Below are positions 1-9,574 of a stretch of DNA of 64,000 bases, piece by piece. Position 1 is the stretch's first letter, and every line of letters begins with the position of its first letter. The position numbers and the translations under genes were made by a program. Source of the stretch: Phytopythium helicoides (lineage: Eukaryota > Oomycota > Peronosporomycetes > Pythiales > Pythiaceae); NCBI GenBank assembly GCA_024867545.1, contig JANFNE010000012.1, positions 744,001-808,000 of the forward strand, read 5' to 3'. Under the pieces are notes generated by a model, which did no database searches, was not told where the DNA came from, and saw nothing but the letters and a program-made list of their open reading frames with translations.

Positions 1-1635
1 GACGCCGCGCTCGAGCTTGACCTCGCTCGGATCCGTTCCAGCACCGTTGGCCTTGGATGTAGGAGACGGCGGCTGAACCCACACTCCTACAGTACGTAGC
101 GACGCGTCCACTTCACCAATCCCCTCAATGAGCACATCCAAGCCGCTCAAGTTGCTGCGGAACATTGGTTGATGGCGGTAGATCTTCATCTTGCCAGTAC
201 CCGCAAGGGACTTGGCCATGTTTCGTCCAGCTACTAGCCCACTGTTGACCGCGTGATCGTACCGATCCACTCGTCGGCGGCCAAGGTAGGGATCGTAGTA
301 GCTGGCTGCGTTACCCGCCACAAACACACTCGAGACAGCTTCCAGCTGCGCATTCACGACAATCCCACCATTTTTCTCGTCGATCTCGAACCCGCTGCGC
401 GCACCACGGCCAAAACGAAGATTCGGCTCTGTGTGCGTCGACGCCAGCACAATGTAGTCCGCAACGAGCTTCTCTTGCTTTGTCTTGTGCTTCCCGAGCG
501 CAGCGACAGCCACGCTGTCGGTCTCGACACTATCACCCTCGCACTTGATGCTGGTAATGAGGTGCTCCGGAACCACCTCGACACCGGCAGCGACCAGTCG
601 GCGAGTCAGCTCCTGCGCGAGGTACGGCGGGAGGGAGTGGCTCGCTGGCGCTGCCTCCACGAAAATGAGGCGCGTCTTGAACTTTTTGATCGGGTTGCTG
701 TTCCGCGGGTCCGTGGCGAGAGCGGCCGCGACCTCCGTCCCGAGAAACCCGCCGCCGATGACCATAACTGAGGAAACGTCGTCACGGGAGCCGAGCTGGT
801 CGAGCTGGGCAAAGTCGTTGAGCGTCGTGCACGTGTTGATGCGGTCCTTGAGCGAGTACGAGATGCGCTCGCTGTCGAGCACGTAGAAGTGTCGCGGCTT
901 GCCTGCGGACGCGATGAGGCACTTGTCGTAGCGAATCTCGGTGCCGTCGCCGAGCAGGATGCGGTTCTTCTCGACGTCAAACTCGAGCGTGTTCTTGTCG
1001 AGCAGCAGCGTGAGCGGGGGCGACGGCGGCGGCGCGCGCGCGTGGCGACGTCCGTGCTGGCTGCTGGCTGCGCCGGCGTATCCGCTGAAGGGGTCACTGG
1101 GGTCTTCCTCCAGCCTGGCCGTGAGGTGTCTGCGCCACTCGTTGTAGGTCTCCATGAGCGGCCCCGAGAGCGAGTCGTGGGCCGTCTCGTCCTCGTCGTC
1201 GCCCTCGGACGAGTCGACGCGGGGCAGCGCCTGCTCGTCGCTCAGCACGAGGATGTCCGCCTGCGGGTCCTCCTGGCGGATGGCCTCGATGGCCGCGTGC
1301 GCCGCCGTGCCCGAGCCCACGATCACGAACTGGTGGAACTTCTTCTGCTTGCGCCGCGTGAATCTCCGCGACAGGCGCATCTTGTCGGTCGAGCCGTAGA
1401 TCGTCGCGTTCGCGCCGGCCCCAGGCGGGCCCTGCGCCGGCGGGCCGCTGCCAGAGTCGGCGCGCGGCTCGTTGCTGGCCGCGGCCCAGCCGGCCGTGAG
1501 CCCCGCGACACCGGCCGACGCCGCCAGCAGCGGCAGCGACCGCGCGTGGCCGCCGGCGTCCGCGCCACCGCCGAGCGCCGCGCTGGAGGCCGCGGCCGCC
1601 CACGCGCGCAGCGACTCGGCCGGGCGGCGCCACAT
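1..1635 (-). CDS. AIF: Apoptosis-inducing factor-type FAD/NAD oxidoreductase, mitochondrial, C-terminus outside window
   Basis: This is a flavoprotein of the AIF family, which in animals and fungi sits in the mitochondrial intermembrane space and binds FAD and NADH. Read from an ATG at 1635 the frame is open to the left edge. The first 50 residues are rich in Ala and Arg without acidic residues, as in a mitochondrial presequence. A first dinucleotide motif, FVIVGSGTAAHAA, lies near residues 103-115. The second, VMVIGGGFLGTEVAAA, lies near residue 290 and matches the NADH-binding motif of AIF rather than that of type II NADH dehydrogenases. KCLIASAGKPR between them is also AIF-like. A Ser/Pro-rich stretch near residues 180-195 looks like a lineage insertion. 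No frame break is seen. The gene is divergent from the ankyrin/WW gene. The C-terminal domain is only partly inside the window. Confidence 0.85.
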   Translation of the reverse strand, partial: MWRRPAESLRAWAAAASSAALGGGADAGGHARSLPLLAASAGVAGLTAGWAAASNEPRADSGSGPPAQGPPGAGANATIYGSTDKMRLSRRFTRRKQKKFHQFVIVGSGTAAHAAIEAIRQEDPQADILVLSDEQALPRVDSSEGDDEDETAHDSLSGPLMETYNEWRRHLTARLEEDPSDPFSGYAGAASSQHGRRHARAPPPSPPLTLLLDKNTLEFDVEKNRILLGDGTEIRYDKCLIASAGKPRHFYVLDSERISYSLKDRINTCTTLNDFAQLDQLGSRDDVSSVMVIGGGFLGTEVAAALATDPRNSNPIKKFKTRLIFVEAAPASHSLPPYLAQELTRRLVAAGVEVVPEHLITSIKCEGDSVETDSVAVAALGKHKTKQEKLVADYIVLASTHTEPNLRFGRGARSGFEIDEKNGGIVVNAQLEAVSSVFVAGNAASYYDPYLGRRRVDRYDHAVNSGLVAGRNMAKSLAGTGKMKIYRHQPMFRSNLSGLDVLIEGIGEVDASLRTVGVWVQPPSPTSKANGAGTDPSEVKLERGV

Positions 1636-2318
1636 GAGCGAGGGAGCGGCGGGGCGAGCGGGAGGCGAGCGGGAGGCGAGCGGGAAGCGCGGCAGCTTGC
1701 GCTTCCGCGGCGTGATCCGGAGTGAGGGGGAGTTGAAGCTGGGGTGCGCGGCGGGGATTGGGGGAAAGTGCGCGAGCAGAGAGATGCCGTTGGATGGAAA
1801 GGCGACGGCATTTTGGCCTGTGGCAGGAAGGATCGGCGCTGGGCTTGATGTTAACGCGTCCTGTATTGACTACGTCGGCAAGGCGTAGCTCAGTGTTGGT
1901 GTTGCCTCTCAGGAGACTGTCGTATCAGCTATCGACCATGGCCTCTGCATTCGCCACCATAAAACTTTCACTTTCCTTCTCGGAAGAGCTGGAAGCGGTC
2001 GTCCTAGCAGGCGCAGTCGGCACATCCTTAGCTATCTTGCATGACCGGCATGCACGCCGACACGCCATGTTCGATTCCACACTTGCGCAGCACCGCGTCA
2101 AACCCTTATGCTTCCACCAGCTCGATATGGATGTCGGATGCGCGTCCTGGATGTGCAACTGCGCATCGAGAAGAAATATGTAGAGAGATATCCTCGTTCA
2201 GATCACTCGCACAGCCGCGGACTGAAGGTAGGCAAGCACGCATGGAATCCTTGTGAGTACCAGACGTGCGTTTTCTGACGCCGCGTCTACCGAAGCTCTA
2301 CCTGCAGTATCTCAAAAC
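1636..2318. other. Divergent intergenic region between AIF and the ankyrin/WW gene
   Basis: No gene is supported here. The only notable signal is TCACTTTC at 1968-1975, a match to the oomycete initiator TCAYTTYY pointing toward the ankyrin/WW gene about 345 bp away. The short open frames on both strands have random composition. Confidence 0.5.
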
Positions 2319-5300
2319 ATGTCCGAGCCAGCGTCACCATTGTCTTCAGTCCAAGCACTCCTCACCATTTATAGCTTTCAGCGTCATTTGCTTGACTCGT
2401 CGTCGGCATTGCTCTCAACTGCCGATTTCCTCGGAATGAGCACCAAGAGCGCCAAGAAGTCAGCTCGAGTGTACGTGGAAGCACCAGACACCAGCTCTCA
2501 ACCTGTACTGGCACCACAGCTGACCACGAAGCAGCAGCGGCGAGCGATCGCCGCCGTGACGCGACAGCTCTCGCACGACATCTCGACAGAGCAGCTATTC
2601 ACAGACCAGCTCATCGACGGCAAGGTCGCAGACGACGATGAGTCTGAAGATGATGACCAAGAAAACGGCGAGAACAACAAACGGATCGATGCTGTACCGC
2701 CGAAGCCTGAGCTGTATCGAATCGAATCTCACTCCGCCCTTAGCTCGCTCGAGCAGCGTCCGGCTACTCATAACAGTAGCCCACTTGCTGGCGCTCGCCC
2801 AACAGCAAAGCCCCACAAGCTGGCACCGCTCAATGGTAGTCCAAATAAACCGCATGCAATTCTCACAGGGATGAACGGTGCATGTAGCAAGTGTCGAGAG
2901 AGTGCTGAGATGCCACCTGCGCATTGCGCAGCCTTCACAGGGCACCTTCAATGCCTTGAAGTACTTTTGACGCAGGAATTACCGTGCGATGGGTGGGTCG
3001 ATAAAAAGCGCCGCACTCCTCTCTTCTACGCCTGTGCTGCGAACAAGCTTGATTGCGTTGGCTTGCTGCTGAGCGCTCATCCAGACTGGCTCAAGATGGC
3101 TGACAAACAGCTTGATGCTCCGGTTCACGTGTGCTGCTTTTTCGGATGGAGTGAATGCCTAGAGAAGCTTCTTGGCGCTGGTGCAGACCCGCACGTGCGC
3201 AATGCAAAAGGCTTCAAACCATCCCACATTGCGAAAAACGAGCAATGCCTTGAGCTCTTACTGTCGTTCGGCGATGATCTCCTGCAAGGTGACAAACTCG
3301 GACGCACACCGCTCTTTGTGGCATGTGCTCGAGACCGGTCGACATGCGTTGAGTTTCTGTGTGCATGGAATTTACGGAGTCAGTCGTGGATGCTAGAGCA
3401 AGAAGACCAACGTGGAGACCGTCCTATCCATGCTGCAGCATGCAACGGAAGTGGATCTTCACTCGAGATTCTGCTTCGATACGGAGCAGACCCCGTTGCT
3501 GCAAACGCGAAAGGATTATCGCCAAAAGACCTCGCAGCTACAAACCACCACGATAGGTGCGTAGAACTGCTCACAAGGGCCGAGGAAGAGCAAAGAAGCA
3601 GCAGCTCGGCGTGGTTTGCACCCGCTAATGCGGCTGGAGAAGGCGAGTGGCTCGAATGCTGGGATAAAGACAGCGGTCAGCCGTTTTACTACAACAACCT
3701 AACAGGAAAGTGTCAATGGGAGATGCCAGATGCGCCGTTTACTCCGCACCAGCATACACAACAGAATCTACAGCAGCAACAGGATGATAACGAAGAGGAA
3801 GATGATGATGGTGGAGAATATGTGTGGGTGAAAAAGAAGAAACAGGCCGTTGCGGTCGTGACGGGTAAAGACACAGAGTGGATAGCTGTCCAGGACCCAG
3901 CTTCACGCGCCATTTATTACAAAAACACTCGAACAGGTCAAACTCAATGGGAAGAACCAGATGCCATTCGTCAACTCCAGAGCGCGGTAGGTGCCAAGGC
4001 TTCTCAGGAAGCATCACGAATATGGGAAGAATTGGATCACTCCCGCTCAGCTCTAGCCACTGCATTGGCCAAGGAGAAGCGCCGGCAGCTAGCAGCGCAC
4101 AAACAGACTTTAGAAGCTTGTCGACTCCAAATCAAGCAGAGAAAAGAGGACATTTTGAAACGTGAGGAGCAGGCTCGACTTGCACAGCTACTTCCACGGT
4201 CTTCTTTCATCCGACGCAAGAAGCAATCCATGATGATGAAAGTGTCAACTCACAACAGCAAGGCAAGAACTGATCTCGGAAATGAACACCAACCGATCGC
4301 GGAGGTTACTAGCTGTGAGGACCGCATCGATGATATTTGCTCACGTGAGCCAGCACTCGACATCTTCCTCAGCACCTACTTGAAGCTGCAGGGTGTCCAG
4401 AATTTGCAAGTGCTAACGCCAGAAAAGCGTATTGCTAACTGTCTATACCATTACTATGTTGCACTCGTTGACCCGGTGCAAATGAAAGGCATGAGTAAAA
4501 GCCAATTTCGCTCGGTTTTGCGCGACGCACTTATAATCCCATCGTCCAGCGCTGGTAATGCAAGCTCGGCATCGTATTTGTCGTTGACGCCAGCGGGATT
4601 GTCTGGAAGTCCCCCGCTTAAGTTGCATGTCATCGATCTCATTTTCAGTCAAGCTGAGCGCGCTATGACTCTTGAAGCAACATCATCATTCATTCTACCA
4701 CCTTCATCACCATCAGGACACTCTTCACTACTTCACCATCGACAAGCTGCAGCAACCGCAATTACTCCAGGAGGTGAAGCTCACTTGAATGTTGGAGGGT
4801 TCATCACTGCCATTCAGATTGTTCGAGAGCGTGTTGTGACCCAGGTTGAACAGCAAGAGAACGAATCGGAGATCGAAGACGATGAGGAATGGTTTGTACT
4901 CACGTTCCTTGTACCGCTAGCACTCAAACTTGGTGCGCGGCTGTTAACACAAATTCGCCAGTGCAAGGAACTGGAGCTCCAGGTGTCGGCATCCACACGG
5001 ATCCAAGAGATTCTATCTTCCAACCGCCTCACTATTCAGTCACTCCATCGACACTACTCGGCGCTTGAACCCACGCTCAAGATGCTCACATTCCGCGGCC
5101 TAGCTCGCTTCGTGCTTGACTTTGGAGTGCTTCCGACGAATGCGCTACCATCGTTGCACTTTTTACTCGAATCGGTGCATTGGACTAGTGGTAATGCACA
5201 TACCGAGATCGTTTCGTTCGAGAAGTTCCAGCAAGTTCTTGCCGCACTCGCAAGTCTCCCAATTGCCGAGTCTGGTGCTGCAGCTCGTGCGGCCGTGGTA

Positions 5301-5435
5301 ACGATCACAGAGGAGAAGATCGTGAACGATTTCACCCGATTGCTCGGTCGGCTCACGACAAGCCCTGCTTTCCACGTTGTAGGAACTCAAATACCCCCAT
5401 CCAGTTCCAGTAGTGTGTATCCACAGGGTCCATGA
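2319..5435 (+). CDS. Ankyrin-repeat and tandem WW-domain protein, 1,038 aa
   Basis: This is an uninterrupted 1,038-residue protein. The start is the first in-frame ATG; the frame is open a little further upstream but without ATG. About six ankyrin repeats span roughly residues 190-420 (for example RTPLFYACAANKLDCVGLLL and RPIHAAACNGSGSSLEILL). Two WW domains follow at about 443-474 (first Trp in EWLECW, second in CQWEMPDAP) and 520-549 (TQWEEPDA). A charged coiled coil lies near 577-625, and the C-terminal 400 residues match nothing I know. WW domains bind Pro-rich ligands and ankyrin repeats bind proteins, so an adaptor or scaffold is likely. There is no signal peptide or membrane segment. 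No catalytic domain is visible and the partner cannot be read from the sequence. Confidence 0.85.
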   Translation: MSEPASPLSSVQALLTIYSFQRHLLDSSSALLSTADFLGMSTKSAKKSARVYVEAPDTSSQPVLAPQLTTKQQRRAIAAVTRQLSHDISTEQLFTDQLIDGKVADDDESEDDDQENGENNKRIDAVPPKPELYRIESHSALSSLEQRPATHNSSPLAGARPTAKPHKLAPLNGSPNKPHAILTGMNGACSKCRESAEMPPAHCAAFTGHLQCLEVLLTQELPCDGWVDKKRRTPLFYACAANKLDCVGLLLSAHPDWLKMADKQLDAPVHVCCFFGWSECLEKLLGAGADPHVRNAKGFKPSHIAKNEQCLELLLSFGDDLLQGDKLGRTPLFVACARDRSTCVEFLCAWNLRSQSWMLEQEDQRGDRPIHAAACNGSGSSLEILLRYGADPVAANAKGLSPKDLAATNHHDRCVELLTRAEEEQRSSSSAWFAPANAAGEGEWLECWDKDSGQPFYYNNLTGKCQWEMPDAPFTPHQHTQQNLQQQQDDNEEEDDDGGEYVWVKKKKQAVAVVTGKDTEWIAVQDPASRAIYYKNTRTGQTQWEEPDAIRQLQSAVGAKASQEASRIWEELDHSRSALATALAKEKRRQLAAHKQTLEACRLQIKQRKEDILKREEQARLAQLLPRSSFIRRKKQSMMMKVSTHNSKARTDLGNEHQPIAEVTSCEDRIDDICSREPALDIFLSTYLKLQGVQNLQVLTPEKRIANCLYHYYVALVDPVQMKGMSKSQFRSVLRDALIIPSSSAGNASSASYLSLTPAGLSGSPPLKLHVIDLIFSQAERAMTLEATSSFILPPSSPSGHSSLLHHRQAAATAITPGGEAHLNVGGFITAIQIVRERVVTQVEQQENESEIEDDEEWFVLTFLVPLALKLGARLLTQIRQCKELELQVSASTRIQEILSSNRLTIQSLHRHYSALEPTLKMLTFRGLARFVLDFGVLPTNALPSLHFLLESVHWTSGNAHTEIVSFEKFQQVLAALASLPIAESGAAARAAVVTITEEKIVNDFTRLLGRLTTSPAFHVVGTQIPPSSSSSVYPQGP

Positions 5436-5864
5436 GGAAGAGGAAGAGCTTCCACTTCCTCAATTGTATCTTTTCGAGCGAGGTGGCACTTCAACTATTG
5501 GTTTTGCCCATGCCATCTGCGCTTCTCCCCTGTATGGTAGCAAAGGCACCGTCGACAGCCCAAGCGAAGTGTGCTAATAACATTCATATGTATGGAGCGT
5601 TGTATTCAAATCATAAACCACAATGAGGAAAGATGAGGTGGATTGTAGCACGGCCGAACCATCGTCTCGTTCACATGTTTGAGCCAGCCAACCTTCCACC
5701 GGAATCTCGCACTTGACCTCCTCCATTTCGCTGCGTGTCCAAGTTGAAGTGTCGACCTGCTCTTTCATTTCGTCCAATCCAATCCCTCCAGTCTCCAATA
5801 ATGCCCAATCACGCGCCCCCCTCCGCCGAACATTCCACAACGGGACGCGTAGCTGCTCGCCGAG
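5436..5864. other. Intergenic region with probable 3' and 5' UTRs
   Basis: No coding evidence on either strand. A TCATTT-containing stretch near 5766 resembles, but does not fully match, the oomycete initiator and lies about 100 bp before the next start codon. Confidence 0.4.
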
Positions 5865-6721
5865 ATGGCGCCGTCGATGGCGAGGCTGCTGCTGCTGCTT
5901 GGTGCGCTGCTGCTGCTGGCGCTGGCGGCCGCCGACGCGCTGGACGAGCGCGCGACGGTGAGCGTCACGACGGCGGACGGCGAGGAGCGCGAGCTGTCGG
6001 CCGCCGAGTTCGAGCGGCTGGCGCGCGCGCGCCACGCCGAGCAGCAGGAGCTGCAGGCGGACGGCGAGCAGTGGCGGCGCGACCAGCGGATGGAGGACGT
6101 GGCGCGCGAGGACCCGGCGCTCGCGCGGCTCATCCGGGTGGCGCGGCGCGCGCTCGGCGGGCTGCAGCGGCTCGGCCACGCGCCAGAGGACGTGGTGCTC
6201 GCGGGCTTCAGCGAGCGGCAGGCGCCGCCGGACGTCGACGGGCTCGAGGGCGAGCTGCGCGTGGCGCTCGAGCTGCAGGCGGCGCCGCCCAAGGGCCGGA
6301 AGGGCCGGCGCCTCGAGTTCGAGGTCGACGTGCTGCTGGACGCGCAGCGTGCGTTGCGGTCGTGGTGGAGCGGCGTCGAGACGGAGAGACTGACGGTGTG
6401 CTGCGAGCAGGGCGGCTGTGGGTGCTCTCGGCATGGGAGCTGGAGGGCGGCGCGCGCGTGAACCAGCTGCGAGTGGACGGCGTCGAGGCCGCGAGGCGCG
6501 TGCAGCGGTCCGCCAAGGTCACGTACTTGCTGCTGGGCGGCGGCTTCCTGCTCATCGCGGGCGGAGTGCTCGTGCTGTACGGCTCGCGCCCGCCGCGCTG
6601 GGCCAAGGCCAAGGAGGCGCGCGAGCGAGCGGAGGCGCTCAAGAAGCAGCAGCGAGGGCAGGGAAAGCTCAAGGGCGCGGCCAAGAGCCAGTGGGCCATG
6701 GACGACAAGAAGACGCAGTGA
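5865..6721 (+). CDS. Signal-peptide type I membrane protein, 264 aa, one intron
   Basis: I do not recognise the family. The first exon begins MAPSMARLLLLLGALLLLAL, a clear signal peptide. A 62-nt intron at 6349-6410 has donor GTGCGT, branch CTGAC and acceptor GCAG. Splicing exactly joins two frames into 265 codons; unspliced, the first frame stops at 6461 and loses the membrane anchor. The luminal part (about residues 25-195) is rich in Glu, Arg and Ala. One transmembrane helix (TYLLLGGGFLLIAGGVLVLY) spans about residues 198-218. The 45-residue cytosolic tail is highly basic and ends in DDKKTQ; the nearby Lys residues could act in ER retrieval, which is inference. The 3' end faces the PX-kinase gene 79 bp away. 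The high GC of this gene keeps all other frames open, so those were ignored. Confidence 0.75.
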
Positions 6722-6800
6722 GCGGCAGGGCAGAGCTAGAAGGTGGCAACCTATGTCTTACGCGATACACGCGAGCTGGCGCTCGCCTCTTTGTTATCAA

Positions 6801-8926
6801 TCACAAGTTGGTCTGGTGGTGCGCGCCGCGACCGACGCCACCTGCTCTTGGGAACGGGTTGGGAGGGAGCCCGTCCTGCAAGTACGAATCCTCCGTGAAC
6901 GTGAAGCCCTTGAACAGGTCGGCTTGCGGCACGCTGCCGTAGACGGTGCCGGCTCCGGGCCGGGCGTGGCGCATGCCAAAGGCATGCGTGGCCATGCCGC
7001 GTGGGTGATTGTCGGGAGACACCACGGGCATCTCGGTGAACTCGCGGTCGAACTGGGACGTGTCCAGTGCGCTGGAGAACGTCGGGCGCCATGGCGGTGG
7101 CAGCTCGCCACGCATGAGCGTGTCCCACTGAATGTCGGCAAAGAAGGCGTGGTTCTTGATCTCGCCGGCATCGTCGGGGCCAGTGCCCAGGCGCTTAGTC
7201 GGGTCGCGCTCCAGTAGCCTTGCCAGCAGATCCTTGGCTGCGGGGCTCAAATACTTGGGAAAGCTCAGGTCACCCTTGCGGATCTTCTCGAACAGCTTGT
7301 CGCGGTCGCGGCAATAGAACGGAGGCAGTCCCGTGAGCATTTCATAAAGCAGAGCGCCGAGCGACCACCAGTCGACGGCGCGGCCGTGACCCGAGCGGTT
7401 CAAGATCTCGGGCGCCAGGTACTCGGGCGTGCCGCAGAATGAGTTGGCACCAGAGAAGTCGTCCTGGATGCCCTCCTTCGAGAGCCCAAAGTCCGTCAGT
7501 CGAATGTGTCCATTCTCGTCCAGCAGCACGTTCTCGGGCTTGAGGTCGCGGTAGATAATGTCCAGGTTGTGCACATACTCGATGGCGAGCGTGATCTCGG
7601 CCGCGTAGAAGCGAGCGCGGTGCTCTGGGAAGCGTTGCACCTTGCCGAGGTGGAAGAAGAGCTCTCCGCCTGCGCAGTAGTCAAGCACGAAGTAGAGCTT
7701 CTCGCTCGTCTGGAAGGCGTAGTTGAGCCCCACGATGAACGGGTGGCGCACGTATCCGAGCACGTGGCGCTCCGTGCGCGTGTGCTCGACCTGGTTGCGC
7801 TTGATGATGTTCTCCTTGCGCAGCACCTTCATGGCGTACAGCAGCCCCGTGTCCTTCTTGCGCACCAGCAGCACCTTGCCGAAGCTGCCCTTGCCGATGA
7901 CCTTGATCATCATGAAGTCGTCCAGCGCCACCTTCTCGGGGCGCCTGCTCTGCTGCTGCTGCACCTGCTGCAGGTGCTCATGCTGCTGCTGCGTCTCCTC
8001 TAGCAGCCGCTGCGGATCCATTTCCATGGCGCCGCCGCCCATGCCCGACACGTCCGTGTTGTAGTCGAACGAAAACATCTACGAGCACCCGACCACCGTC
8101 AGCCACCTCCTCGGATGCCCTCAAAGCCCACGGCCACGCACGTCGTCGTCGCGCAGCAGTTCCTCGTGCGAGCGCGCGTCGTCGTCCGTGGTCGAGTCAA
8201 ACATGTCGTCCATCTTCAACATAGCCACAGCCGTCCACAGTCAGTCCCGAGGCGTCCACACGCTCGTAAAGGCGTGTCACTCACGTCGAACTCGCCCATG
8301 TTGGCTCTAGGCAGCCGCCGCGCCGCCTGCGGCCACGGCCTGATGCAGTCCTGGCGGCACCACCTGCTTGTCCACCGCACGACGGTCACGGACGCTACTC
8401 GTCAGTCCAGCATCCACAGGGCCACGTACGTTGGCGTCCGCGCTGACAAAGTCCACGAAGACGTGCGACGTGTAGATGGGCGGGTGCTGGAGGAGCTGCA
8501 TGACCCACATGGACAGGTCCACGCGCGCCTTCTCCACGCTGTCGGGGAAGCGCAGGTCGAACATGCGCGGAGGGCACGGCGGCACGGCGCCGCCGAAGAC
8601 CATCTGCAGCTGTGGACGGCGTCAGCGCGGCCGGCCACATACATCCGCGCAGTGAGGACGGACGCACCTGCTGTCCGAGCCGCTGGAAGCTGTCGAAGCG
8701 CCGGTAGACCGTCCAGCTGTTGCAGCCGCCCTGCTGCACCGTCACGTAGAAAACCTGCGTCCACACCGCGCGTCAGCCGACCACATACATCCGCGCAGTG
8801 AGGACGGCCGCGGCCACAGGCTTGTGGACGCGGCCGTCCGCAGCCGTCCGCGATCCGCACCGCGGCCTCATGATGCGCGTCCCGCGCCACGCCGTAGCCC
8901 GTGATGAGCACGCTGAGCGTCGCCAT
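6801..8926 (-). CDS. PX-domain AGC-family protein kinase (SGK3/CISK-like), six exons, 574 aa
   Basis: Exons are 8926-8861, 8754-8668, 8609-8430, 8326-8285, 8213-8142 and 8078-6801. All five introns are phase 0, 58-106 nt long, with donors GTGCGG, GTGCGT, GTACGT, GTGAGT and GTGCGT. Exons 1-3 encode a PX domain with the phosphoinositide-binding motif YRRFDSF and the Pro loop PPCPPR; exons 4-5 encode an acidic linker. The last exon carries the kinase: glycine loop GKGSFG (62-67 of that exon's product), catalytic Lys84, YRDLKPEN with Asp178, DFG Asp196, activation-loop NSFCGTPE, turn motif EMPVVSP and hydrophobic motif FKGFTF. The last exon alone begins with ATG, so a kinase-only model is the alternative, but its acceptor and the preceding donor fit splicing well. 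PX binding of PI3P on endosomes is known for SGK3; here it is inferred. Confidence 0.8.
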
Positions 8927-9574
8927 GGCCGGCCGCGCGGTCGCAGGCTGGGGGAGGCGGAGGGCGCTGCGGACGCGGAGATCCCCTGCGGACGTCCGCG
9001 GACTTGGTCTGGCCGAAGAAACGCCGGCGCCACCAGACTTGGCCAAGCGTTTTCTGAACCAGGGCCGCCCATTGGGCCACGCTGTCTCTTGCGGTTTGTA
9101 TGTGGCCGCGGCCGCACTTGGACGCAGTATGCCATACTCCGACGCCGTGCTGCGGACGAAAACTACCGCGCTTTGATTCCTTCCCGTCTTTGGATTGGTT
9201 GAAAAAGGAGGAATGTTAATTTGGACGAATGGAAGATCGAGAAAGGATTGAGAATGAGCCAATGGGAGGAGAGATATAGTAAACTACGGAAGTGGGAGAA
9301 GGACGCGCGCCGGACTTTCAGCCAATCCCATCGCAGTGGTGACGTCGCCCAGAACCGCGAGAAACGTCGACGCGTTATCAGGTTGACTTGCGCTTTGTAC
9401 AGCGGATCAATCGATCGCGTCTCGACATGATGAGATGCAACTTGCAGTTGCATTCAAACGGATCCCTTCGCCACCTCCGCCACATTCACCAGCATTCCTC
9501 CCTGATCGTCGGAGAGGATCCGACTGCTTCGTTCGCAGTCCGAGACGAGAATGGTCCACCGCCCTTGGTTATAC
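8927..9574. other. Promoter region of the PX-kinase gene
   Basis: No gene is supported. Three CCAAT-type boxes occur at 9194-9198 (ATTGG), 9259-9263 and 9322-9326 (CCAAT), 270-400 bp upstream of the PX-kinase start. The left 130 bp are very GC-rich. Confidence 0.4.

Noticed and set aside
1094..1811. Arg/Pro-rich minus-strand frames opposite and beside the AIF gene
   Set aside because: They are out-of-frame readings of the GC-rich AIF 5' region; only the frame from 1635 gives FAD- and NAD-binding motifs.
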